Shown here: positions 1 to 7,558 of the stretch, piece by piece | Numbering within the stretch: position 1 is the first letter of the stretch | Layout: each line of letters starts with the position of its first letter | NCBI GenBank assembly: GCA_022360015.1 | Contig: JAKSDQ010000126.1 | Coordinates: 106,780 to 170,779, forward strand | Origin: Cytophagales bacterium | Lineage (GTDB): Bacteria > Bacteroidota > Bacteroidia > Cytophagales > Cyclobacteriaceae | Direction: 5' to 3' | Length of the DNA stretch: 64,000 nt | Program-made: the position numbers and the translations under genes | Notes under the pieces: model-generated | What the model was told of the DNA's origin: nothing | Database searches by the model: none | The model's input: the letters and a program-made list of their open reading frames with translations, nothing else

Positions 1-149
1 TGAATAATATTTTCGGACTCAACGGAATCTTTCAGAATTGAACGGCAAAAACGGACAGCAGGCGCCCTGTAAATATGATACAATGCATTGAACGCATCTC
101 TGTCGCCGGCAGAAAGTCTTGTAAGTAATTCCTTGTTAAACTTTTGCAT
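1..149 (-). CDS. ECF sigma-70 factor, N-terminal part (runs off the left edge)
   Basis: Reading the minus strand from the ATG at 149 gives 49 residues beginning MQKFNKELLTRLSAGDRDAF and continuing NALYHIYRAPAVRF. This is the usual start of region 2 of FecI-type extracytoplasmic-function sigma factors (LxxGDxxAFxxLYxxY). The gene continues beyond position 1, so region 4 and any following FecR gene lie outside the window. The start codon is clear because the homology begins within ten residues of it. I am confident of the family. The target genes cannot be named from this fragment. Confidence 0.8.
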   Translation of the reverse strand, partial: MQKFNKELLTRLSAGDRDAFNALYHIYRAPAVRFCRSILKDSVESENII

Positions 150-342
150 TTTTGTTCTGAAAGCGGTTCTGCGGAATAAGTTAATTCAAAAAAATCCGGA
201 AACGATTATCTGAATATTATGCAATTATTAATTCTGTTCATCCCTAATCGACTGATAATATAAAAAAAATATTCACTTAAATGTTACAAATACAAGAGAA
301 ATTAATTACATAAAAAAGTAGATAACATGAAAACAGTTGATA

Positions 343-885
343 CTATTCCCCGGCCAAATCAACGAGTTTGTTAATGGTATTCCAGTTTCTGGTGGTGGCT
401 GCTACCTTTAGTTTTTGTTCAAAGAAATTGTTGTTCATTTTGGCTTTACCATACCCCAAGGGAGAGAAAAAGTATATGTCCTTTCCATCCAATATAAACT
501 CCTCGGGGCTGTCATTGATCTCCTCCAGCTTTTTGAGGCATTCCCGACTGGGGTGCTCCGCCAGGAATGTGACATATAACCTGGAAGTGTCTTCCTGGCG
601 ATCTTTAAGAAATGGATTATTCTCCAGCACCTGCACTAGTTCCTGACGCATTTTTACCAGGGCAACTACATCAAAGCCATATTTTTCCTGTATCTTTTTT
701 TCTACCATTGCCGCCACACCAACCGGGCTGGATTCCATGCTTTCAAAAATGACATTGCCACTCTGGACGTAGGTGCGGATATTTTGAAAATGAAGTTCCT
801 GAAGATGTGCCCTTAAATCGGCCATTTTAATTTTCTTCCGGCCACTCACGTTAATGCCTCTTAATAATGCTATATAGGTTTTCAT
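343..885 (-). CDS. DUF1697 family protein
   Basis: A 180-residue protein beginning MKTYIALLRGINVSGRKKIK, the characteristic opening of DUF1697 proteins, followed by the typical QSGNVIFES segment near residue 45. The open frame extends 22 codons further upstream, to 951. That extension is lysine/glutamine-rich and not part of the family, so I take the ATG at 885 as the start. No signal peptide or membrane segment is visible, so it should be cytoplasmic. The molecular function of the family is not established. It stands alone with AT-rich spacers on both sides. Confidence 0.85.
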   Translation of the reverse strand: MKTYIALLRGINVSGRKKIKMADLRAHLQELHFQNIRTYVQSGNVIFESMESSPVGVAAMVEKKIQEKYGFDVVALVKMRQELVQVLENNPFLKDRQEDTSRLYVTFLAEHPSRECLKKLEEINDSPEEFILDGKDIYFFSPLGYGKAKMNNNFFEQKLKVAATTRNWNTINKLVDLAGE

Positions 886-1139
886 CAGGCTTTGGTTTTG
901 TTTTCGTTTTGAATATCGAACAAACTCCTGATTTTTAAAAGAAGAAACCATATTTTGGATATTTCCAGTTGGGTGTCAGGTGACATATTCCTGTGGTTTG
1001 GCTTATGAAATCACAGATTGCTCTTGATGAATAGTTTTGCTATCAGTATTTTGTCTTTTGGGATAAAAAGGGGTATTATTTGGAAGATAATTATAAAAAA
1101 CAGATGATGAATAAATGGTAATTCTTCTATATTTGCCGT

Positions 1140-1349
1140 GTGGCAAAAATCTATGGTTTAGATCAGGCAGTTAAAATTATCATTCAAGATGTTGAATACT
1201 ATCAATCTTTGGATCAAAAAGACAGAAGCAATATGAGGGTTTACAGGCAAAGGTTTTTAGATGGTAAATTAAATTTTGAAACCAAAATCAAAATGGTTAA
1301 AAAATACGGCGGGGAGGTAACTGTAGATGTTAAAGTTAAACTGAAATAA
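1140..1349 (+). CDS. small hypothetical protein (69 aa)
   Basis: The reading frame starts with GTG at 1140 and encodes a basic 69-residue protein (MAKIYGLDQAVKIIIQDVEY..., ending VTVDVKVKLK). I do not recognise a family. It lies in a patch that is clearly more AT-rich than the genes around it and is followed 12 bp after its stop by a perfect hairpin whose sequence recurs 279 bp further on. Similar size and spacing of the two frames that follow suggest a small acquired gene array. It may be a real small gene, but coding evidence is limited to composition and context. Confidence 0.45.
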   Translation: MAKIYGLDQAVKIIIQDVEYYQSLDQKDRSNMRVYRQRFLDGKLNFETKIKMVKKYGGEVTVDVKVKLK

Positions 1350-1361
1350 TTTTTTTCTTAA

Positions 1362-1384
1362 ATCTGTTACACTTAGTAACAGAT
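1362..1384 (+). repeat. hairpin repeat, copy 1 (ATCTGTTAC/GTAACAGAT)
   Basis: Perfect 9-bp inverted repeat, arms 1362-1370 and 1376-1384, with loop ACTTA. It sits just after the stop of the 69-aa gene, so it could act as a terminator, although the T-run lies before rather than after the stem. A near-identical copy occurs at 1641-1663. Confidence 0.7.
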
Positions 1385-1417
1385 TGTTTATATTAGCATA
1401 TCGTTAAACTAAAGAAA

Positions 1418-1626
1418 ATGATCATTAAAAAAGTAAGTGAAAAATCATTATTATACCAAATTGTAATTGAGAGATTTTCGAAACATTCGATGTAAATGAC
1501 ATAATTGAAATTTAAGTTAATATAGCTGATAAAGTATATGCAACTACCCGGATTAAATCAGAAGGAGCAAAAATTATTAATTCCGGTAAATACCCGGAAT
1601 TTCAAACCATAAATAAATTCATCTAA
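1418..1626 (+). pseudogene. decayed small gene (about 69 codons, frameshift plus stop)
   Basis: An ATG at 1418 opens MIIKKVSEKSLLYQIVIERF and closes after 25 codons. A second frame picks up at once (ETFDVNDIIEI, a stop, then VNIADKVYATTRIKSEGAK... to INKFI) and ends at 1626. Joining them with one frameshift and one nonsense codon gives a protein of about 69 residues, the same size as its two neighbours. It is followed by the second copy of the hairpin repeat. I do not recognise the family. The alternative is random AT-rich sequence, but the length and spacing argue for a dead cassette. Confidence 0.45.
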
Positions 1627-1640
1627 AATTTTTTACTAAA

Positions 1641-1663
1641 GTCTGCTACACTTAGTAACAGAT
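1641..1663 (+). repeat. hairpin repeat, copy 2
   Basis: Arms 1641-1649 (GTCTGCTAC) and 1655-1663 (GTAACAGAT) around the same ACTTA loop as copy 1. One pair is mismatched and one would be G-U. A T-run follows directly, so this copy resembles an intrinsic terminator. Confidence 0.65.
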
Positions 1664-1691
1664 TTTTGACTCTAAACAAAATTATATAATT

Positions 1692-1904
1692 ATGAGGAGT
1701 TATAAGATAATAGGCTATTACGATGAAGTTGAATTTTTTTCAACAAAATTTAAGAAAATAACAAAGAAAGATTTTGACCGTGTCATGGAAATCTTTAAAG
1801 AGAAATTTTCATTTAAAGACGGTTTCGATATGCAAATTTTAGGTTGGAAATGTAAAGAATACAACTACACTATTCATGATGTTTTTCCGACAAAAGATAA
1901 TTGA
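1692..1904 (+). CDS. small hypothetical protein (70 aa)
   Basis: ATG at 1692 opens MRSYKIIGYYDEVEFF and the frame ends PTKDN at 1904. The product is a soluble, mixed-charge 70-residue protein with many Lys, Phe and Asp residues and no signal peptide. I do not recognise the family. It is the third frame of the AT-rich patch at 1.1-1.9 kb, lying 29 bp after hairpin copy 2. Its frame is intact, unlike the neighbour at 1418. Confidence 0.5.
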   Translation: MRSYKIIGYYDEVEFFSTKFKKITKKDFDRVMEIFKEKFSFKDGFDMQILGWKCKEYNYTIHDVFPTKDN

Positions 1905-1930
1905 TTACAAACAAGATAAGTATCAATTAT
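1897..1930 (+). terminator. stem-loop overlapping the stop of the 70-aa gene
   Basis: Perfect 9-bp inverted repeat ATAATTGAT (1897-1905) / ATCAATTAT (1922-1930) with a 16-base loop. It overlaps the stop codon of the preceding gene. There is no T-run, so its role as terminator is only a suggestion. Confidence 0.3.
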
Positions 1931-2077
1931 GAAAAAACAGGTATCATTCAAACAGAATGGTATCAGGCTTCCAAGTATGCGGCAAGCCATTAAATTCTTG
2001 TTAAACAACCAGTTATAAACTGAACATTTTGCTACTACTATTTTATCCTTTCGCGACATCTTTTGAGGCTGTCATAG

Positions 2078-4684
2078 CTAAAAGTCAATTCTAAACATAA
2101 AATTTGGGGTAACCCCCAGGGAGAATTGTTCAACCAGATCAGGTTGGCTGTTACGGTTCATGCGGTAGTAGGCGTTGACAATGTTTTTGCGGTTAAACAG
2201 ATTCCACAGGGACGCCCCCAACTGGGCCTTCACATCGCGGGTAAGGGTGAAATTATATCTGGCAGAAAGGTCAACACGCAGGTAATCCCTGAGCCGCGTA
2301 CTGTTGGGAAATTCATAATTAATATTGTTATCAACAATGCTATTTTCCTCATCAGGCTCGGTAAACGGCCTTCCGGTATGCCAGTTGAGCCCTGCGGATA
2401 CATGCAGGTGCCGGTTCTGATAGCTGGTTCCGATGGTCAGGGTATGATTGATCTCGAGGTTGTTTGGAAAAGACGGAGGAATGAATTCATCAAATTGAAA
2501 GGTATTGTCTGTGAGTGAATAGCTGAGCCATGAATTAAACCTGTCAAACTTTTTGTTTATTAAAAAGTCTATCCCGGATGCCTCATAACTGCCGGGCGCC
2601 CTTAAAAATTGAAACTGGTTCTGAAAGCCCTGGCTGGAGGAGGTAATCCCCTCTACCTGTTTGACATAACCTTCTATGGTCAGTAACAGGTCATTTTTGT
2701 TATAATGAATCCCGGCGGAAAGCTGCTTGCTTTCAATGACCGGGATATCGTCATCATTTGAAAGTACCCAGCGCCTTTTTTCCACGCCTAAAAAATCGGT
2801 TTGGAAATCAATGATCTGGGTGGTGGTCTGGCTTTTCATTTCACCCAAAACCTCCAGTGAAAAATAGTCATGAAATTTTTGGCTGATGGTCAGCCGGGGT
2901 TCAATGATGACTTTCCCAAACTTCTGCCAAATGTTACCGCGAATGCCCATACGAATATTGGTGGCACCGGAGGCAGAACTGTAATTGCTTTCGGCAAAAA
3001 CTGCCTGCGTTCTCAGTACATTTTTTATTGATCTGCGAAAGGTGGGGTTATTGATATCTTCCAGGTTGCTAATGCCTACCTCAAAAAACTGGTATCCTCC
3101 GGAAAGGCTGATGTTACGATGCAGGTCTAACGATGCGCTTAATTTTAGTCCGGTATCCAGCACCTCATTTTCCTGGATCAGGCGCTGGTTATTAGGGATA
3201 TCGCAATTGATGGCACTCAATTCATACCAGGAAAGGTATAGTTGCGCCTGCGTACTGAGTTTATCATTCCATAGCCGCCGGTAGTTGATACCCGTCGCAA
3301 GGTTATGTTGTTCCAAACCACTGGTTCTGGATTCGGCAACATTGTTGATCAATTCATTCTCCTGGTATTCTATGTCATTGAAGACATTCAAAAAGCTGAG
3401 CCTGAGTTTATCCTTGGGCGTGATATCATACAGAAACTTGAAACTCATATCGTAGAAATAAAAGTTTTCATCCACAGTTACCACCGTATCTGTCCCACTC
3501 GCAAACCCTGTTACCTCGGTGTCGATGAAAGCGCGTTCAAAATACTGGTCATAGGTAGGGGTTTCCAGTGCATCGGCGATAGATCTACGGCCTGATACAT
3601 GAATGGCTGCTTTTTCAGATAAGGGTATCCGGGCAAAGGCATCTCCATTGATCAGGTTAACCCCGGCTCCTCCGGAGAATCCGGTTGTCAACTGATCCTC
3701 CGGGCGGATATCAATTGTGCTCGATACGCCATCGCCCAGGAATGCTGTGGTACCGTTTTTGATAAGGGCTACTTTTTCGGTTAAATAAGGATTGAATGCA
3801 GAAATCAATCCAAAAAAATGACCCGACAGGTACATTCTGATACCATCCCACAGCACAAGGTTCTGGTCGTTGGTTCCACCCCTGACATTGATATCAGATA
3901 CGGTTTCATTAATACTTTGAATGCCAGGTAAAGCCTGAATGGTGTATAGCACATCGGGATCGGTTAATCCGGGCAATATGCCAACGGTTGCTGTATTGAT
4001 ATCAAATGAACCGTCTGTTCTTTTATTGATCCCTTCCGTAATATAGTTCGATACTACCACTTCCTGCAAGGCAGTTATATTTTGTGTCAGATAAACTGCT
4101 TTGCAGGGTACATCCACCAGTTCAGAGACCTGCATACCGGTGATTTCATAACCAAGAAATCGAATGATCACCGAATCGCCCTGCGATAGGTTGCTGATTT
4201 TAAAATAGCCCTTGTCATCGCTGACTGTCATTTCCCGGGTTGACATGATGGCGGCACCGGTTATGGCTTCGCCTGTTTCGCTGTCCCTGACAAATCCACA
4301 TATCTCCCACACTGCTGAAACGGGTTTGCTAATGGCTACAAACCTGTTGTCTAATTGTTGGAAAAGTAAATCCGTGTTTTCCTGCAGGTATTGAAGTGAA
4401 CTTTCAAGGTCGAAGCCTGCAGGTGGTGCTATAAGTGTGATACCTTCCACATTTTCATCAATGTAGGTGAAAGTAATTTCAAAGCGTTCCTCCAACAATT
4501 GCAGAATGTGTTCCAGGGGTTGCTTCTGGTTATCTTTTTGTGCTAAACCATTTAAACTTATCAGCATAAAAAAGCAAAGACCCGTCAGGGATCGATGCTT
4601 TAGCCCGGTACGGTCAACCGTTTTTATTGCGGCCTTAGTCAACCTGTTATTTACCTGATAAGATGACCTGTTTATTTTCTTCAA
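2078..4684 (-). CDS. TonB-dependent outer-membrane receptor with FecA-like signalling domain
   Basis: An 868-residue outer-membrane receptor. After an N-terminal signal (hydrophobic stretch about 33-48, ending GLAQ) comes a secretin/TonB N-terminal (STN) domain at about 55-118, a carboxypeptidase-regulatory-like beta-sandwich at about 128-205 (FVRDSETGEAITGAAI), a plug domain (DVNVRGGTNDQNLVLWDGI) and a beta-barrel ending FMFRIDF. The STN domain normally contacts a FecR anti-sigma factor, so the receptor probably also signals. The gene starts 38 bp inside the 3' end of the FecR gene, which points to translational coupling. There is no SusD partner, so the ligand may be a metal chelate or small oligomer rather than a glycan. 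The ligand cannot be read from sequence. Confidence 0.9.
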   Translation of the reverse strand: MKKINRSSYQVNNRLTKAAIKTVDRTGLKHRSLTGLCFFMLISLNGLAQKDNQKQPLEHILQLLEERFEITFTYIDENVEGITLIAPPAGFDLESSLQYLQENTDLLFQQLDNRFVAISKPVSAVWEICGFVRDSETGEAITGAAIMSTREMTVSDDKGYFKISNLSQGDSVIIRFLGYEITGMQVSELVDVPCKAVYLTQNITALQEVVVSNYITEGINKRTDGSFDINTATVGILPGLTDPDVLYTIQALPGIQSINETVSDINVRGGTNDQNLVLWDGIRMYLSGHFFGLISAFNPYLTEKVALIKNGTTAFLGDGVSSTIDIRPEDQLTTGFSGGAGVNLINGDAFARIPLSEKAAIHVSGRRSIADALETPTYDQYFERAFIDTEVTGFASGTDTVVTVDENFYFYDMSFKFLYDITPKDKLRLSFLNVFNDIEYQENELINNVAESRTSGLEQHNLATGINYRRLWNDKLSTQAQLYLSWYELSAINCDIPNNQRLIQENEVLDTGLKLSASLDLHRNISLSGGYQFFEVGISNLEDINNPTFRRSIKNVLRTQAVFAESNYSSASGATNIRMGIRGNIWQKFGKVIIEPRLTISQKFHDYFSLEVLGEMKSQTTTQIIDFQTDFLGVEKRRWVLSNDDDIPVIESKQLSAGIHYNKNDLLLTIEGYVKQVEGITSSSQGFQNQFQFLRAPGSYEASGIDFLINKKFDRFNSWLSYSLTDNTFQFDEFIPPSFPNNLEINHTLTIGTSYQNRHLHVSAGLNWHTGRPFTEPDEENSIVDNNINYEFPNSTRLRDYLRVDLSARYNFTLTRDVKAQLGASLWNLFNRKNIVNAYYRMNRNSQPDLVEQFSLGVTPNFMFRIDF

Positions 4685-5561
4685 GCTGATAGTCGATGTT
4701 AACAGGAAGCGAAATAGCCTTCAATGCCAGTGTTATGTCGTTATGAATAAATGCACCCGTAAAACGTTGATCGATATCCACGTTTTTAATAATAACGGAA
4801 ACATCATATTGCCTTTCAAATTCCTGTATGACATACTTAAGCGGCACACTTGAAAAGGAACTTTCCCCGGCCAGCCAGGAGGGTGAAACCTGCAAAGACA
4901 GTGCTTCCGTAGTGACTTCTCCATTAATGATCCTGAACATCTGATTGGGATTGAGCTTCACTACCTGCTGTGCGCTTTGCACCTGAACCAGGCCCTCATA
5001 GCAAATCACTTCGAAATAATTTTCCCGGTTTTTTACATTAAATTCAGTACCTAAAACACGCACCACACCTGATGATGTTTCCACATCAAACCTCGACCCT
5101 TTCGCCACTTTGAAAAAGCCTTCCCCATCCAAAGTCACTTTCCGCTTATCTTTCCACTTTTTCGTCGGGTACATTAACCGTGAATGGGCATTTAAAGTGA
5201 CCAAGGAGGAATCCGGTAATACGATTTCCGTTTTTTCTGCCACCAGTGTTTCTACCGTTGTTAAAGCATCCCGTGTTAAAAATACATAAACTACTGATAG
5301 TAAAACAAATACTGCCGCAACTCTCAACAAGGGCTTCATCCATTTCATAGGTACAATCCTTCCTTCTTCAGCTTTTGAAGTCCTGGCCTGCTCCAGGCGG
5401 GATAACTCATCGGCTACATCATACTCCGGCGCCTTAAATGCTGGCAGGGCCCTGGAAAGTCTGTCCAGTGATTTTTGTTGTTCAGACCCCTTAAAAGCGC
5501 GCTCATCCTCTTCTGTTAAAGTCCCTTCAAGCCATTTTTTAATGTAGTCTTCGTCTTTCAT
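4647..5561 (-). CDS. FecR family anti-sigma regulator
   Basis: A 304-residue inner-membrane regulator. It has a short cytoplasmic N-terminal part (MKDEDYIKKWLEGTLTEEDE), one membrane segment at about 78-97, a periplasmic FecR domain (LPDSSLVTLNAHSRLMYP; GTEFNVKNRENYFEVICYEG) and a C-terminal DUF4974-type domain (LKYVIQEFERQYDVSVIIKN) that resembles the STN fold of the partner receptor. It lies between the ECF sigma gene and the TonB receptor gene, the standard cassette order, and its 3' end overlaps the receptor gene by 38 bp. Inferred role: holds or activates the sigma factor encoded at 5626-6141 according to receptor occupancy. Confidence 0.92.
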   Translation of the reverse strand: MKDEDYIKKWLEGTLTEEDERAFKGSEQQKSLDRLSRALPAFKAPEYDVADELSRLEQARTSKAEEGRIVPMKWMKPLLRVAAVFVLLSVVYVFLTRDALTTVETLVAEKTEIVLPDSSLVTLNAHSRLMYPTKKWKDKRKVTLDGEGFFKVAKGSRFDVETSSGVVRVLGTEFNVKNRENYFEVICYEGLVQVQSAQQVVKLNPNQMFRIINGEVTTEALSLQVSPSWLAGESSFSSVPLKYVIQEFERQYDVSVIIKNVDIDQRFTGAFIHNDITLALKAISLPVNIDYQLEENKQVILSGK

Positions 5562-5625
5562 GTTTTCCGCATTTCAAATATATAACCGGTAAAATCCCGT
5601 TTTTCCTACCTTCATAAAAATTTAA

Positions 5626-6141
5626 TCATATATCCCCGACCTTTTTTCTTAAAATATCCAATGCTGTGTATATTCTTTTTTCTACTGCCTTCCGTGATAT
5701 ACCCAGCATTTCAGCAATTTCTTTGTGTTTTTTCCCTTCAATCCGGTTGAGTAAAAAAGTTACCCGTTGTTGCTCAGTCAACGACTCCAATGCGTTTTGC
5801 AATTTATCCATGTATTCCTTTTCCTCCATCACATATTCAGGAGACTCACTGGTCTGACTTTTAGGTTTTTCCTGGCTGTATCTTAAAACTGTTTGCTTCT
5901 TCGACAGCTCGTTCAACATTTTATTAGTGGCCACAGTGAATAAAAAAGAGCGTGCTTTTTCCTCCTCCACCTTATGGCAATTGTCCCAAAGTTTTAAAAA
6001 GGCTTCCTGCACCAGGTCGCCCGGATTGTTTTCAGCACCATATTTATAGTGCAGAAAGTTATGTAGGTCTTTTGCATGCCTTTTAAAAAGCTCATTGTAT
6101 AACTTTTCATCACAGACACCTCCCTGAGTTTTTATTGCCAT
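5626..6141 (-). CDS. ECF RNA polymerase sigma factor (FecI-like)
   Basis: A 171-residue sigma factor with region 2 (LYNELFKRHAKDLHNFLHY; NPGDLVQEAFLKLWDN) and region 4 (LTEQQRVTFLLNRIEGKKHK; EMLGISRKAVEKRIYTAL helix-turn-helix). The length is normal for the family. It is the first gene of a minus-strand sigma-FecR-receptor cassette and is separated by about 155 bp from the divergent lipoprotein gene at 6297, which it may co-regulate. The ATG at 6141 is used because no other in-frame start lies upstream of region 2 except within the first few residues. Confidence 0.92.
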   Translation of the reverse strand: MAIKTQGGVCDEKLYNELFKRHAKDLHNFLHYKYGAENNPGDLVQEAFLKLWDNCHKVEEEKARSFLFTVATNKMLNELSKKQTVLRYSQEKPKSQTSESPEYVMEEKEYMDKLQNALESLTEQQRVTFLLNRIEGKKHKEIAEMLGISRKAVEKRIYTALDILRKKVGDI

Positions 6142-6296
6142 TCAATTACAAAAATTTCCACTAAAAATAAAAATAAATTCCAAACCGTGGTAGGAATTAT
6201 TCCGGATCATCGGTTTTATGTACGAAAAGCGATAATGCTGATTTCAAAAAACAAAGAAAAACAAATTTTAATCGTAACAAGATAAAATCATAAAAA

Positions 6297-7037
6297 ATGA
6301 AACAATCAATTAAATTAACGGCGCTTATTGTAATAATATTCATGGCACTAAGTGTTTTATTGGGAAGCTGCAGTGATGACGATAGCAGCGATCCGAACGT
6401 TGCCAGCGTTCAACTGAATATGAAAGCGACTGCCAGCAATTCCAGGGTTGTTGCCTCAGGCAGAACCACCAATGCAGAATTAACCCTGCGGGAGGTTTTG
6501 TTAGGGGTCACCGAACTTGAATTTGAATTGCTTGATGATGACGCAGCCCCGAATGAGGATGATGATGAAATCGAATTCGAAGGAAATTTTGTGGTAGACC
6601 TTATCAATGGTACCAGCACCCCTGACTTTGGTGTGGCTAACTTGTTGCCAGGTACTTATGAAGAAATTGAACTGGAACTGGAACCCATTCTGGAAGATGG
6701 AAATACGATCTTCGTACTTCTTGAATATTTGCCAGAGGGTGCAACGGAGCCCTATGTAATTGAATATTCAAACCGAGAAGATCTGGAAGTGGAGTTTGAA
6801 CGTGACGCCGGTTTCAACCTGGACGGTGGTAGCCTGAGTCAGTTTCTTGTACTGCTTGATCTTGATAAACTTTTTTCCGGGGTCGATTTCAGCTCGGCTG
6901 ATACGGATAATGACGGAACGATAAGGATCAATGCCAACTCAAACTCCTCCCTGGCTGCCCAGATCAAAAATAACCTTTACAAGTCATTGGATGCCGGAGA
7001 AGATGACGATGGGGATGATGACATCGACGACGATTAA
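6297..7037 (+). CDS. acidic lipoprotein, DUF4382-like
   Basis: A 246-residue lipoprotein. The signal peptide ends in a lipobox LLGSC with Cys25 as the lipidation site, followed by an Asp-rich stretch (DDDSSD). The body reads as an immunoglobulin-like beta domain (ELTLREVLLGVTELEFEL; FVVDLINGT; LLPGTYEEIELELEP), resembling DUF4382 proteins. The C-terminus is strikingly acidic (EDDDGDDDIDDD) and contains DTDNDGT, a possible calcium loop. It diverges from the sigma/FecR/receptor cassette. A strong terminator follows. The function is unknown. The DUF4382 link is from motif memory, and the lipoprotein call is firm. Confidence 0.75.
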   Translation: MKQSIKLTALIVIIFMALSVLLGSCSDDDSSDPNVASVQLNMKATASNSRVVASGRTTNAELTLREVLLGVTELEFELLDDDAAPNEDDDEIEFEGNFVVDLINGTSTPDFGVANLLPGTYEEIELELEPILEDGNTIFVLLEYLPEGATEPYVIEYSNREDLEVEFERDAGFNLDGGSLSQFLVLLDLDKLFSGVDFSSADTDNDGTIRINANSNSSLAAQIKNNLYKSLDAGEDDDGDDDIDDD

Positions 7038-7073
7038 AATATATAAATTCACCTTATCTCCAGTTTGCTTATT

Positions 7074-7103
7074 AAGGCTCTGTTAAGTATTTAACGGAGC
7101 CTT
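7074..7103 (+). terminator. intrinsic terminator after the lipoprotein gene
   Basis: Thirteen-base arms 7074-7086 (AAGGCTCTGTTAA) and 7091-7103 (TTAACGGAGCCTT) with a GTAT loop and one U-G pair, followed by a T-rich run (TATCTTTATT). It lies 36 bp after the stop of the lipoprotein gene. Confidence 0.8.
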
Positions 7104-7188
7104 TATCTTTATTGCATCCCATGGTCAAAATGGCCCCGGGATACTGAGATGGTGCAAACGTCCCGTGGGTGTTACGTTTTCAACAAAA

Positions 7189-7260
7189 TTCTTTGTGTCT
7201 CTTTATGTCTTAGTGTTTGTGGTTAACCATTTTTCACCACGGAGACACTAAGACACAAAG
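7189..7260. repeat. dispersed palindromic element (CTTTGTGTCT...AGACACAAAG), copy 1
   Basis: Outer arms CTTTGTGTCT (7191-7200) and AGACACAAAG (7251-7260) are perfect. Inside, TCTTAGTGT pairs with ACACTAAGA, and a GTGG/CCAC stem flanks TTAACCA. The same core (GGTTAACCATTTTTCACCAC) recurs at 16611-16680. It sits between convergent genes, as dispersed intergenic palindromes commonly do. Confidence 0.7.
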
Positions 7261-7323
7261 AAATTGGGCAGGGATGTGATGTAATTCATGCAATTCCTGC
7301 CCGGGAATGGGTGTGGCAAATAA

Positions 7324-7551
7324 TCAATTCACCGGCTGCTCAAAACAGGTCCTGCCGGAGACGCACGTGGGAGGGTCTACCAGTCCGTTATCAGGACCGG
7401 CACCACCCGTGGATTTTATGCACCAGCAGATCGAATTGGCATCATCCAGTAAATACAAGGCATTTTCACCGCCTTCAAGGGTTCCATAAGGATTCTTGAC
7501 CCTCAAAAACCGGCAAAACTTTATGTCTGAAGATTTAACTTTTTCCATCAT
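7324..7551 (-). CDS. small Cys-rich protein downstream of the molybdenum hydroxylase genes
   Basis: A 75-residue frame starting MMEKVKSSDIKFCRFLR. It has five cysteines, two of them in an ICWCIK motif, with a glycine-rich STGGAGPDNG segment and PPTCVSGRTCF near the end. The ATG at 7551 lies 8 bp after the stop of the FAD-subunit gene, so it is most likely the last gene of that operon. There is no signal peptide, so it would act in the cytoplasm. I do not recognise a named family. The clustered cysteines suggest metal binding or a role in cofactor handling, which is inference. The frame is open further upstream inside the FAD gene, but that part is a shadow. Confidence 0.6.
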   Translation of the reverse strand: MMEKVKSSDIKFCRFLRVKNPYGTLEGGENALYLLDDANSICWCIKSTGGAGPDNGLVDPPTCVSGRTCFEQPVN

Positions 7552-7558
7552 AATATAA

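Noticed and set aside
1362..1663. Hairpin copies as integron attC sites
   Set aside because: No clear RYYYAAC/GTTRRRY pair bounds each hairpin and no integrase is visible; kept only as a cassette-like repeat.
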